Assembly (NCBI GenBank): GCA_016703125.1
Contig: JADJCR010000004.1
Location: forward strand, 402,857-466,856
Reading direction: 5' to 3'
DNA length: 64,000 bases
From: Micrococcales bacterium
Lineage (GTDB): Bacteria > Actinomycetota > Actinomycetes > S36-B12 > UBA10799
This document shows, in pieces, positions 1-8,022 of the stretch (positions are counted from its first letter, which is position 1; each line of letters starts with the position of its first letter). A program made the position numbers and the translations under genes. The notes below the pieces were generated by a model. That model saw only the letters and a list, made by a program, of their open reading frames with translations. It searched no databases and had not been told where the DNA came from.

Positions 1-207
1 CGCCTTGGCGATCGTCGTCTCGGGCTTGGTCACAGCCGGCTTGGCGGCCGCTGTGGCCCTCTTGGCGGCAGCAGTGGTCCGGGCCGGAGCCTTCTTCGCA
101 GCAGTCGTGGCCTTCTTGGCCGGTGCCTTCTTCGCAGCAGTGGTCTTCGCCGGAGCCTTCTTGGCCGGCGTCTTCTTGGCAGTGGTGGTCTTGGCCGTGG
201 TGTCCAT
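1..207 (-). CDS. Lys/Ala-rich protein, N-terminal part (HbhA/histone-H1-like repeats)
   Basis: Only the first 69 codons lie in the window; the gene runs off the left edge. The ATG directly follows the TAA stop of the XRE regulator gene with no spacer, so the two are one operon. The visible part is almost entirely Ala, Lys, Thr and Pro, with recurring AKKAPAKK and TTAAKK units, a strongly basic tail of the kind found in HbhA and H1-like DNA- or heparin-binding proteins. In mycobacteria an XRE regulator gene (Rv0474) also precedes hbhA, but there the Lys-rich repeats are C-terminal, whereas here they are N-terminal. Assignment beyond a basic, nucleic-acid- or polyanion-binding protein is inference. 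Confidence 0.6.
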   Translation of the reverse strand, partial: MDTTAKTTTAKKTPAKKAPAKTTAAKKAPAKKATTAAKKAPARTTAAAKRATAAAKPAVTKPETTIAKA

Positions 208-648
208 TTACTTGTCCTTTCGTGGGCTTACGGGACGCCGGGTCTCGGCTGTTGGACGCTTCGCGGCCCGCCCCTCCTGGGCCGCGGAGCCATCCGTCCC
301 GTGTCGTGCGCCGTTCTCGGATTGGAACGCCGCATAGATCTCCAACAGCGACTGCCGCTGACGATCTGTCAACGTCGGGTCGCTGGCCAGAGCCGCCGTC
401 ACCGACGGATCTCCTTGCCGGGGTTCAAGGATTCCCGCACGTACGTACAGGGACTCGGCGGAGATCTGAAGTGCCTTCGCGATCTGCGCCAGGATCTCGG
501 CGCTGGGCTTGCGAAGGCCCCGTTCGACCTGGCTGAGGTAGGGATTGGACACCCCGGCAGCCTGCGACAGTTGCCGCAAGGACAACTGGGCCGCAGCGCG
601 CTGCTCGCGGATGTATTCACCCACGCTCGCCATGTCGATCCGAGCCAT
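208..648 (-). CDS. XRE-family HTH transcriptional regulator (Rv0474-like)
   Basis: A 146-residue protein with an N-terminal XRE helix-turn-helix (about residues 8-62; LSLRQLSQAAGVSNPYLSQ forms the recognition region) and a charged, low-complexity C-terminus. The ATG giving MARIDMASVGEY is preferred to an upstream start because the extra residues would run through an 18-bp palindrome at 669-686, which is better read as operator. It abuts the downstream Lys/Ala-rich gene, matching the Rv0474-hbhA arrangement of mycobacteria. It probably controls that gene and itself. The effector is not visible. Confidence 0.75.
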   Translation of the reverse strand: MARIDMASVGEYIREQRAAAQLSLRQLSQAAGVSNPYLSQVERGLRKPSAEILAQIAKALQISAESLYVRAGILEPRQGDPSVTAALASDPTLTDRQRQSLLEIYAAFQSENGARHGTDGSAAQEGRAAKRPTAETRRPVSPRKDK

Positions 649-668
649 ACATCCAGAGTGCACCCGCT

Positions 669-686
669 TGCTTGCAATTGCAAGCA
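669..686. promoter_or_regulatory. 18-bp perfect palindrome, probable XRE operator
   Basis: TGCTTGCAATTGCAAGCA is a perfect dyad lying 21-38 bases upstream of the XRE start codon, in the gap after the asparaginase stop. It is nested inside a second inverted repeat, CCGCTTGC at 664-671 and GCAAGCGG at 691-698. XRE regulators bind such dyads as dimers, so autoregulation is the likely use; this is inferred from position only. Confidence 0.6.
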
Positions 687-720
687 CCCAGCAAGCGGAA
701 TTCGCCGATTGCGGCGCAGA

Positions 721-1686
721 TCACAGACGCAGGCCCGCAAGAGCCGTCGCGGCAGCCATGCTTCCGACTGGACGCCCGCCGCCGAGCACCGGGACGTCCG
801 CGTGCTCGGTGAGCACCGGGGCCTGCAAGCCCAGCGCTCGCAGTACCGCCGCGGCCACGATGGGACGGGCCCGTTGCCCGCCGTCGACGATCTTCAGGGC
901 GATGCCGAACCGGCCCCGGTCGGTGCTCACCACCATCGCCTGCACCGACTCGGCGCCATCCTTGGCCACCAGCCCGGGCACACCGCGCATGAGATGGGTG
1001 ATGTCCCGGGTGGTGCCGCCGGCGTACTCCGGGTGGGTGCGCATGGCGGCGGCCACCTGGCTCCCCGCGGAATGGCCGGGTAGCGCGACCAGCGCTCGCG
1101 CCAGGCCGACCAGCGGCAAGCCCCACAACGGCGCACCGCACCCGTCCACGCTCGTCGGGCCGGGCACCGAGCCGGTCCATGCGGCGACCCGCTCGTGGAT
1201 GTGGCGCTGCAGGGGGTGGCCGGGATCCAGGTAGCTGTCCAGCCGCCAGTCGTTGAGCACACAGGCGCGCAGCATCCCGGCGTGCTTGCCGGAGCAGTTC
1301 ATGATGATCCGGCTCGGTTCCCCGCCGGTGGCCAGATAGTCGATGCGCGCCTGATCGCCGTACGGCAGGTCCGGCGGGCATCGCAGGTCCTCCTCCGAAA
1401 GGCCCGATGCTGCGAGCACCGCCCGGACAGCCTCCAGGTGGAACGGTTCACCGGAATGCGAGGCAGCGGCGATCGCCAGATCCGACCCGGTGAGATCCAG
1501 GCCCGCTTCGAGCATCGCAGCGGCCTGCAGCGGTTTGACCGTGGAACGGGGGTAGATCAGGGTCGCCGGGTCGCCCAGGTGGGCGCGCACCGTGCCGGAC
1601 TCGTCGACGACCACGAGGTACCCGGTGTGCGCGGACTCCACCACCCCTGCTCGTCGGACTTCGACGAGGACCGGGGCTTCGGTCAC
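721..1686 (-). CDS. L-asparaginase, class 3 (Rhizobium etli AnsA / DUF1099 type)
   Basis: A 321-residue cytosolic enzyme expected to hydrolyse asparagine to aspartate and ammonia. It carries the signature residues of the R. etli-type asparaginases, unrelated to the E. coli enzymes: Ser48 and Lys51 in PRSTVKP, SHSGE at 77-80, Cys131 and Lys134 in NCSGKH, and Cys183 in DGCGAP; the two Cys and the Lys form the family's metal site. Length is normal. The GTG start overlaps the stop of the upstream RsiG-like gene by GTGA, so the two are translationally coupled. Confidence 0.85.
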   Translation of the reverse strand: MTEAPVLVEVRRAGVVESAHTGYLVVVDESGTVRAHLGDPATLIYPRSTVKPLQAAAMLEAGLDLTGSDLAIAAASHSGEPFHLEAVRAVLAASGLSEEDLRCPPDLPYGDQARIDYLATGGEPSRIIMNCSGKHAGMLRACVLNDWRLDSYLDPGHPLQRHIHERVAAWTGSVPGPTSVDGCGAPLWGLPLVGLARALVALPGHSAGSQVAAAMRTHPEYAGGTTRDITHLMRGVPGLVAKDGAESVQAMVVSTDRGRFGIALKIVDGGQRARPIVAAAVLRALGLQAPVLTEHADVPVLGGGRPVGSMAAATALAGLRL

Positions 1687-2237
1687 GAATCGCCTTTCAG
1701 GGCGCTGTCGGCCCGTGCCTCACCCGTGCGGTACCGGCGCGCCAACTCCGCGGTCAACTGGTCCTGGACCTCGTGCACCCGCTGACGGACGTCCGAGACC
1801 TCACGCTCCATCTCGCGCAGCTCATCGAGGCGGTCATCGAGTTCGGCGTTGGTCATCGCGGAGTGCTCATCCAGACCGGCCCGCGCGATGAGTCGCTCGA
1901 CGGCCCGCCGTCCGGCTCCGGGGGAATCCACCACGTCCGGACCGGGGGGTTGCGAGCCGGGACCCATGCGCGTGGCAAGCGACGCCACCAGCGCCTCGAT
2001 GTCCAGATCCCCGCTGTAGGGCCGCTCACCCTCACCGCGCATGGCCACAGTCGCTTCGAGGATGTCGATTCGGCCGTGCAGCATGCGCCGGATGTAGGAC
2101 AGCCAGGCCTCCTCACGGTCGGTCTGCGCCCGCCGGGAGCGCAATTCCTCCAGAGGGATCGCCGTGACGTCGGCGACGTAGTGATCGTCCAGGATGCGGT
2201 CCAGGACGCGCCTGCCCTGCTGTTTCGCCAGTGCCAC
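1683..2237 (-). CDS. rsiG: RsiG/AmfC-like anti-sigma factor
   Basis: A 184-residue helical protein resembling Streptomyces RsiG (AmfC), the c-di-GMP-dependent anti-sigma factor of WhiG. A helix with the ILDDHYV...LEELR...REEAWLSYIRR pattern (about 11-60) and a C-terminal coiled coil (about 135-170) each carry one copy of the c-di-GMP-binding spacing E(x3)S(x2)R(x3)Q(x3)D. Here both copies have His in place of Gln: E43-S47-R50-H54-D58 and E144-S148-R151-H155-D159. The GTG start is chosen because translation further upstream runs into the divergent gene. It overlaps the asparaginase start by GTGA. No WhiG-like sigma factor lies in the window. Confidence 0.75.
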   Translation of the reverse strand: MALAKQQGRRVLDRILDDHYVADVTAIPLEELRSRRAQTDREEAWLSYIRRMLHGRIDILEATVAMRGEGERPYSGDLDIEALVASLATRMGPGSQPPGPDVVDSPGAGRRAVERLIARAGLDEHSAMTNAELDDRLDELREMEREVSDVRQRVHEVQDQLTAELARRYRTGEARADSALKGDS

Positions 2238-2339
2238 GCCATCACTGTACGGGGAAACCCCACCGCGCCGGAACCCGTCAGTAACTCCGGAGGGGGTCGA
2301 GGACTCAACCACCTGCGCCCAAACGCCGAAACAACCGGT

Positions 2340-3187
2340 GTGGATATTTCGGCCGAACTGCGCGCGCTCGCCGCTCGTGGCGCCTCTGGCCGACTGGACG
2401 TCCGCGGTTCCGGGACTGCGGCCCACGTCGTGCTGCGCGACGGCCGCATCTGCTCGGTCCAGCGTGCTGGTGGACATCCGGCTCTGGGAATGCGCCTGGT
2501 GAGCGGCGGGTGCGTGAGTCTCACCAACCTCGGCGCCGCCCTGACCGCCCATCAGCAGCACCCCCAGATGCGCCTGGGCGACGTGTTGGTCCGCATGGGG
2601 CTGGTGCGCCGCGCGGACGTCGAGGCTGTGGCATGGGAGCAGATGAGCGACGAGGTCGCTGCCATCCTCCGATGGCCCGACGCCACCGCCAGCTTCAGCC
2701 CGATGCCGCCGGATGCACTGCCAGCCCCGGCCCGTCGGTCGAGGACCTCCTCGCCGCCGCCGGTGAACGCACGCACGCCTGGCAGCAGGTGGTGCGCCGG
2801 ATCGGCGGTCCCGACACGGTGCCGAGTCTGTGCGACGACCAGCTCGGCACCCGGGATGTCGCCCTACGTGCCACGGACTGGGCCGTTCTGTGCCGGGTCG
2901 ACGGTCAGCGCAGCCTGCGATCCATCGCCGACCAGGCCGGCTTCACGGTGCTGGAGGCCGCACAGGTCCTCAACGGCTTGATCGCTGCCGGCATGGTCAC
3001 GGTCCCGGAGACCCACCTGCAGCCCTCTGCTACCCGCCCTGCTCCGTGGCCCGCGCCCGGGCCTGCCCCCGCGCCACCCCCACCTGCCCCCGCCGCCGAC
3101 GACGAGTACGCAGACCCCGCCGACATGCTGCGCGAACTGTCCCAATTGGGCGCCGACCCGGCTACCCGGCGTCGCGGTGGGCACTGA
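2340..3187 (+). CDS. DUF4388 (PATAN-type) protein, frameshifted as assembled
   Basis: The protein starts at GTG with VDISAELRALAARGASGRLDV, the typical entry of DUF4388 domains, which bacterial signalling proteins use for protein-protein contacts. About residues 1-130 are read in one frame. From GPSVEDLLAAAGERTHAWQQ to the stop (winged-helix-like part with SIADQAGFTVLEAAQVLNGL, then a Pro/Ala linker and acidic tail) the frame is +1. The switch is near 2725-2735, at a CCCCGG run, and one extra base restores a single ORF of about 282 codons. The stop lies 26 bases before the favoured ATG of the next gene and overlaps its alternative GTG, suggesting an operon. Function unknown. Confidence 0.6.
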
Positions 3188-3212
3188 GCACGTTGCCGCT
3201 ACTCTGCTGGCT

Positions 3213-4274
3213 ATGCCGAACGGGCACGCCACGATCGCCTCCGACCAGGCCAACGAGCAGTTGGCCAGCGCGCTGCGCGACAGTCTTGGCGCGACCGCAG
3301 CTGCTGCCGCGCCCGCCGACCTGTGCATCGGTTCCGGCCCGCCGGTGCTCACCGCTACCCACATCGTCATCGTCGGCGACCTCGACGAGCAGACCGACGC
3401 CTGGGACCGGGACGTCGCAGCTCAGTCGGTGGCGGGGGTTCTGTGGGTGCCGCCGGGCCAGGAGCCCGTCGACGTGGTGCGCGGCTGGTGGCTGCTGCGG
3501 CACGACACCCCCACCACCCCGCTCAGTGACCTGCTGGACGACAACGGCCGCGCCCTGCGGTGGTCTGTGCTGGCAGTGGCCCGGGTGGGACTGAGCGGCG
3601 CCCAGGAGGTCGAGGTGGACGATGCCCAGATCCGGGCAGGGCTGGACGACAGCGAGATCGTGCAGCGACTGGGGCGGGCGATCGACCGCCTGGGCGGCGG
3701 CGACGCCGAGTCCGTGCTCGGTTCGGTGGAATCCTTCCGGTCGGCAACAGCGGACCTGGACGGCCTGGCCGATCTGCCGCCCGCAGGCGCGACACCAGAC
3801 CTCGATGCGGCCGTGGCCGAGCACTTGCGCCAGGTGCAGCGGTCCGGGTTCGGGCGCTGGCGGGGAGCGAAGGCACGGGCGGCGAGCCAGGCCGGATTGG
3901 TTGCTGCAGCCAAGGATGTCGCAGCCCAGCGGTTGCGGGAGGTCATCGCCGCCCGCACCGCCTCGCAACGGGCCGAGCAGGAGGTCGTCGCCGGCGAGCA
4001 GGCCGTCGCCCGGACCGTGGCCGCGGTGCAGGCCGCCCTCGGCGGGCTCAGCCTGCCGGTGACCCCCGACTTCGGCCGGGTCCCCCGGCCCTGGACCAAC
4101 CGCGCACCGGAGCCGCGCCGCTACGTCCTGGCTCACGAGCAGCACCTGGCTTGCCTGGCCGGCATCGAATCGGCCACCGTGCGCGACACCTCCCTTCCGG
4201 ACGACGAGGTCTTGTGCCTGTTGATCCAGTCCGGGTTCAGCCTGCCCGCGCTGTGGCACGCCGAAAGTAGTTGA
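3213..4274 (+). CDS. hypothetical protein with central coiled coil
   Basis: I do not recognise this family. The ATG giving MPNGHATIASDQANEQ is chosen; a GTG at 3177, overlapping the upstream stop, would add 12 residues. The N-terminal half contains an alternating alpha/beta-like stretch with VIVGDLDEQTDAW and VLWVPPGQEPVDVVRGWWLL, reminiscent of a small nucleotide-binding or methyltransferase-like fold but without a diagnostic motif. Residues from about 205 to 285 are Ala/Arg/Glu-rich and probably coiled coil. The gene follows the DUF4388 gene closely and codon use is normal for the genome. Confidence 0.55.
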   Translation: MPNGHATIASDQANEQLASALRDSLGATAAAAAPADLCIGSGPPVLTATHIVIVGDLDEQTDAWDRDVAAQSVAGVLWVPPGQEPVDVVRGWWLLRHDTPTTPLSDLLDDNGRALRWSVLAVARVGLSGAQEVEVDDAQIRAGLDDSEIVQRLGRAIDRLGGGDAESVLGSVESFRSATADLDGLADLPPAGATPDLDAAVAEHLRQVQRSGFGRWRGAKARAASQAGLVAAAKDVAAQRLREVIAARTASQRAEQEVVAGEQAVARTVAAVQAALGGLSLPVTPDFGRVPRPWTNRAPEPRRYVLAHEQHLACLAGIESATVRDTSLPDDEVLCLLIQSGFSLPALWHAESS

Positions 4275-4289
4275 CGGTTGAAATAATTG
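4271..4289 (+). promoter_or_regulatory. AT-rich promoter/operator-like stretch before the nitroreductase
   Basis: TTGACGGTTGAAATAATTG stands out from the GC-rich surroundings 25-43 bases upstream of the nitroreductase ATG. It holds two -35-like elements (TTGACG, TTGAAA). No well-spaced -10 could be fixed by eye, so whether it is promoter or operator stays open. Confidence 0.3.
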
Positions 4290-4313
4290 CCCCGTGCTGG
4301 CTGTTGTATCGGC

Positions 4314-4901
4314 ATGACCCTGACGACTGACACTGAACTGAGCCTCGAGCACCTGTTCGACGATGCCCACACCGCCTACGACTTCGCCCCTACCCCGGTC
4401 TCGGACACCGAACTGCGCGCGATCTACGACAGCGTCCGGTGGGCGCCCACCGCCATGAACGGCCAACCGCTGCGGGTGGCTTTCGTCCGCGACGCGAAGG
4501 ACGATCTTGCCCGCCATGTGGGGCCCGGGAACAAGCCCAAACTGCAGTCCGCTCCGGTGACCGCCGTCCTCGCCTTCGACAGCCACTGGCACGAACACCT
4601 GCCGGCGCTGCAGCCGTTCGCTGAGGACCCGCACCTCGCGTGGCAGGACCAGGAACGCCGGGAGTCGTTCGGCAGGTTCAACGCCAGCCTGCAGGCCGGC
4701 TACTTCATCCTCGCGGTGCGCGCCCACGGCCTGGTCGCCGGGCCGATGGGCGGCTTCGACCCCGCGGGGGTGGACGCCACGTTCTTCCCGGACGGCCGCT
4801 GGCGCTCGCTGCTGCTGGTCAACATCGGCCATCCCGGCCAGGAGGCCTTCCGGCCACGCATGCCGCGGCTGGACTTCGAGCAGGCGACCGTCCTGCTGTA
4901 G
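4314..4901 (+). CDS. nitroreductase family protein (RutE/HadB-like malonic semialdehyde reductase)
   Basis: A 195-residue FMN-dependent oxidoreductase of the nitroreductase fold. The order of motifs, AHTAYDFAPTPVSDTELRAI, RWAPTAMNGQPLRVAFV, an AGYFILAVRAHGLVAGPMGG core and the LLVNIGHPG end, follows the RutE/HadB subgroup, which reduces malonic semialdehyde or quinone-like substrates with NAD(P)H. The ATG at 4314 gives the usual family length. No pyrimidine-degradation genes are nearby, so the substrate cannot be set. It is convergent with glgM and probably monocistronic. Confidence 0.8.
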   Translation: MTLTTDTELSLEHLFDDAHTAYDFAPTPVSDTELRAIYDSVRWAPTAMNGQPLRVAFVRDAKDDLARHVGPGNKPKLQSAPVTAVLAFDSHWHEHLPALQPFAEDPHLAWQDQERRESFGRFNASLQAGYFILAVRAHGLVAGPMGGFDPAGVDATFFPDGRWRSLLLVNIGHPGQEAFRPRMPRLDFEQATVLL

Positions 4902-4923
4902 GTCGCCGGCCTGCACCCGCCGG

Positions 4924-6089
4924 TCAGCCGCCGTGGTTCAGCTGGGCCGCGCGGTACACCTCGACCGTCCCGGCGGCGATGGCGTCCCAGCCGAAATTTG
5001 AGATGGCGCGCGCCCGGCCCGCCTCGCCCATCGCCCGCGCCCGGCCCGGGTCGGCGATCACCTCGTTGACGGCCCGCGCGAAATCGGCTTCGAACTGCGC
5101 GGTGTCATCGGCGTCGTAGTGCACGAGCAGACCGGTCTCACCATCGACGACCACCTCGGGGATGCCGCCCACATCGCTGGCCACCACGGGGGCCTCGCAG
5201 CCCATGGCCTCGAGGTTCACGATGCCCAATGGCTCGTACACGCTGGGGCACGCGAACACCAGCGCATGACTGAGCAGTTGCCGGATGTCACCGCGGTCGA
5301 GGTGGCCGTTGAGCCAGTGCACATCGGAGCGCTGCTGGCGCAGTGCGTCGATGGCTGCGGATACTTCCGCGCCGAGTTCGGGGGTGTCCGGGGACGCCGC
5401 ACACAGGACCAGGGGCACGGAGTCGTCGAACTCCCGAGCCGCCCGCAGCAGGTGGGAGATGCCCTTCTGCCTCGTGATCCGTCCGACGAACAGCACGTAG
5501 GGGCGCTCCGGGTCGACGCCATGACTGACGAGCGCGTCGGCATCATCGATCTTGCGATAGGCCTCGGTGTCGATCCCGTTGTGCACCACGTGCACCCGCT
5601 GCGGGTCGACGAACGGGTAGCAGTCGAGCACGTCGTCGCGCATGCCGGCGCTGACGGCGATGATCGCGTCGGCGTTGGCGTAGCTCGTGGCCTCGACCCA
5701 TGACGAGAGGGCGTACCCGCCGCCGAGTTGCTCGCGCTTCCACGGTCTGCGCGGCTCCAGGGAATGCGCGGTGATCACATGCGGGATGTCGTGCAGCAGT
5801 CCCGACATGTGCCCGGCGAGGTTGGCGTACCAGGTGTGCGAGTGCGCCACATCGGTGCCGGCGACGGCTTCAGTCATGCCCAGATCCACGCCCAGGGTCT
5901 GCAGGGCAGCGTTCGCGTCCTTCAAGTAGTCAGGCACCGGATGGGCGGCGGCATCCTCGCGGGGTTTGCCGAAACAGTGCACGTCGACGTCGATGAGTTT
6001 GCGTAGTTCCGGGACGAGGTGTTCCACGTGCACACCGGCCCCGCCGTAGATGAACGGGGCCATTCCCGCGTCAGAATCGCTGTTCGCAC
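4924..6089 (-). CDS. glgM: GT4 alpha-maltose-1-phosphate synthase / glycogen synthase, frameshifted near the start
   Basis: A GT4 glycosyltransferase of the actinobacterial GlgA/GlgM type, using ADP-glucose to build maltose-1-phosphate or glycogen. It has the YGGAGVHVEHL N-terminus, the RITRQKGISHLLRAA donor-site region and EPLGIVNLEAM near the C-terminus. As assembled, the reading frame can only start at 6063 (MAPFIYGG), missing the family's first residues. In the next frame a GTG at 6089 gives VRTAILTREWP, which joins perfectly to PFIYGG if one G is added to the G4 run at 6056-6059. It is divergent from glgC with only 30 bases between starts, the order seen in mycobacteria. Confidence 0.85.
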
Positions 6090-6119
6090 GGCCTAAGGCT
6101 ATGGGGATTGTCTAACGTG

Positions 6120-7349
6120 ATGCATGTGAGAGAAGGCCCCAGTGTTCTCGGTATCGTCCTGGCCGGCGGCGAAGGCAAGCGGCTGATGCCGCTGACTGCG
6201 GACCGCGCAAAACCCGCCGTTCCGTTCGGCGGCGTGTATCGCATGATCGACTTCGTCCTCTCGAACCTCGTGAACGGCGGATTCTCGCGCATCTGCGTGC
6301 TGACGCAGTACAAGTCGCATTCCCTGGACCGCCACATCACCACCACGTGGCGCATGTCCAACCTCATGGGCGACTACGTGACCCCCGTCCCGGCCCAGCA
6401 GCGACTCGGTCCGCGATGGTTCATGGGCTCGGCCGATGCCATTTATCAGTCCCTCAACCTCGTTTACGACGAGCGCCCGGACTACGTGGCCGTGTTCGGT
6501 GCCGACCACATCTATCGCATGGACCCCTGGCAGATGCTCGACCAGCACATGGAATCCGGTGCCGGGGTGACGGTGGCCGGTATCCGCATGCCGCGTTCGG
6601 AGGCCACCCCGTTCGGTGTCATCGAGACCGACGTCACCGGCCAGCGGATCACCACCTTCCATGAGAAGCCAGCCGACCCGCCAGGGATCCCGGACAGCCC
6701 GGACGAGTCCTACGTGTCCATGGGCAACTACATGTTCACCACCGACGTGCTCGTCGAGGCCTTGAAGATCGACGCCGGCGACGAAGGCTCGGTGCACGAC
6801 ATGGGCGGCAACATCATCCCGATGCTCACCTCGCAGGGCCTGGCCCACGTGTATGACTTCTCGGACAACGAGGTGCCCGGGACGACCGACCGCGATCGCG
6901 GCTACTGGCGCGATGTGGGGAGCCTGGATGCCTACCACGACGCCCACATGGACCTCGTCAGCGTGCACCCGGTCTTCAACCTGTACAACCGCAAGTGGCC
7001 GATCCTGACCTACCTGCCGCCACTGCCGCCGGCCAAGTTCGCCCTCGGCGGCAACGCCCACGAATCCATGGTCGGCGCCGGATCGATCATCTCCGGCGGT
7101 CATGTCCGGCAGTCGGTCCTGTCCTTCGACGTGCGGGTGGCCGAGGGGGCGTTCGTCGAGGCCGCCGTGCTCATGCCCGGCGTGCGGGTCGGGAAGAACG
7201 CGGTGATCCGCCGGGCAGTGATCGACAAGTACGTGTACATCCCTGACGGCGCCCAGATCGGCGTGGACCTCGAGCGCGACCGCGAGCGCTACACGGTCAG
7301 TGAGGGCGGCATCGTCGTGATCGGCAAGGGCACCGTCATCGAGCGGTGA
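6120..7349 (+). CDS. glgC: glucose-1-phosphate adenylyltransferase
   Basis: This 409-residue enzyme makes ADP-glucose from ATP and glucose-1-phosphate, the donor for the divergent GT4 enzyme. The N-terminus has the pyrophosphorylase signature LAGGEGKRLMPLTADRAKP, followed by RMIDFVLSN and SADAIYQSL. The C-terminal third is a left-handed beta-helix with regular hexapeptides (GAGSIISGGHVRQSV and onward). The ATG at 6120 is chosen; GTG at 6117 and TTG at 6108 are in frame. The promoter must overlap the start of the divergent gene. Confidence 0.93.
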   Translation: MHVREGPSVLGIVLAGGEGKRLMPLTADRAKPAVPFGGVYRMIDFVLSNLVNGGFSRICVLTQYKSHSLDRHITTTWRMSNLMGDYVTPVPAQQRLGPRWFMGSADAIYQSLNLVYDERPDYVAVFGADHIYRMDPWQMLDQHMESGAGVTVAGIRMPRSEATPFGVIETDVTGQRITTFHEKPADPPGIPDSPDESYVSMGNYMFTTDVLVEALKIDAGDEGSVHDMGGNIIPMLTSQGLAHVYDFSDNEVPGTTDRDRGYWRDVGSLDAYHDAHMDLVSVHPVFNLYNRKWPILTYLPPLPPAKFALGGNAHESMVGAGSIISGGHVRQSVLSFDVRVAEGAFVEAAVLMPGVRVGKNAVIRRAVIDKYVYIPDGAQIGVDLERDRERYTVSEGGIVVIGKGTVIER

Positions 7350-7387
7350 GGTGGTCACCTTCGGCCAACCGTTCGGCGTGCGTGCCC

Positions 7388-7393
7388 GTAGGA
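7388..7393 (+). promoter_or_regulatory. possible -10 element of the TetR gene
   Basis: TAGGAT, an actinobacterial TANNNT hexamer, lies 30-35 bases before the TetR GTG start. A GAGGGGG ribosome-binding site follows. No convincing -35 box was identified. Confidence 0.3.
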
Positions 7394-7422
7394 TCGGCAC
7401 GGACCACGAAGAGGGGGCAAGC

Positions 7423-8022
7423 GTGAGCGATCCCACCGTGCCGGCGACCCACAAAGGACAGCGCCGCCGCCAGGAGATCGTCGACGGCGCAGCGGCGATC
7501 CTGCGGGAGCAGGGTCCCCGCGGCGTGTCCCATCGCAGCGTCGCCCAGCGCGTCGGGTGCTCGCTGTCCGCGACGACGTACTACTTCTCCGGGCTCGATG
7601 ACCTGCTCGGTGAGGCTGGTCGGGTGAACATCGCACGCTGGGCCTCCCGCGCTGAGCGGGTCGCGGAGGCCACCGAGCGGGATCCGGTGCCGACGACGCA
7701 GGAGGGCGTGATCGACGCGATCCTGGCCGCGACCCTGCCCACCGACGAGGAGATGCTCGGGCACTACCTGCAACTGGTCGCCGCTGGTGAGTCCCCACCG
7801 GTGCGCAGGGCCTATCGCACCGGTCGTGACCGGCTCAACGCTGCGGTCACCCGCGTGCTGCAGCGCGTGGGCGTGCCGTGGTCGGCTGACCTCATCATCG
7901 CCGTGGTCGACGGCGCGTGCGTCAGCGCACTGAGCGAGGGTCGCGATGTACGCGACACGGCACGGCAGCAATTGCAGGCGCTGCTCGACCACGGCGAACT
8001 CAGTCGTCCGCAAGCTCGCTGA
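7423..8022 (+). CDS. TetR/AcrR family transcriptional regulator
   Basis: This 199-residue regulator has an N-terminal TetR HTH (about 13-60; GPRGVSHRSVAQRVGCSLSA then TTYYFSGLDDLLGEA) and a divergent ligand-binding domain. The GTG start follows a GAGGGGG Shine-Dalgarno. Its 3' end overlaps the convergent MFS transporter gene by 23 bases, so the pair is physically linked. It may regulate the transporter or the amidinotransferase set behind it; the operator was not located. Confidence 0.85.
   Translation: MSDPTVPATHKGQRRRQEIVDGAAAILREQGPRGVSHRSVAQRVGCSLSATTYYFSGLDDLLGEAGRVNIARWASRAERVAEATERDPVPTTQEGVIDAILAATLPTDEEMLGHYLQLVAAGESPPVRRAYRTGRDRLNAAVTRVLQRVGVPWSADLIIAVVDGACVSALSEGRDVRDTARQQLQALLDHGELSRPQAR

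Noticed and set aside
60..200. CRISPR-like or tandem DNA repeat
   Set aside because: The regular units are Ala/Lys codons of the basic protein; no spacers and no cas genes in the window.
3162..4916. 584-residue minus-strand ORF
   Set aside because: Overlaps a hypothetical gene and a clear nitroreductase on the plus strand; composition is that of an antisense shadow.
6099..7454. 451-residue ORF antisense to glgC
   Set aside because: glgC is unambiguous; the antisense frame has no recognisable domain.
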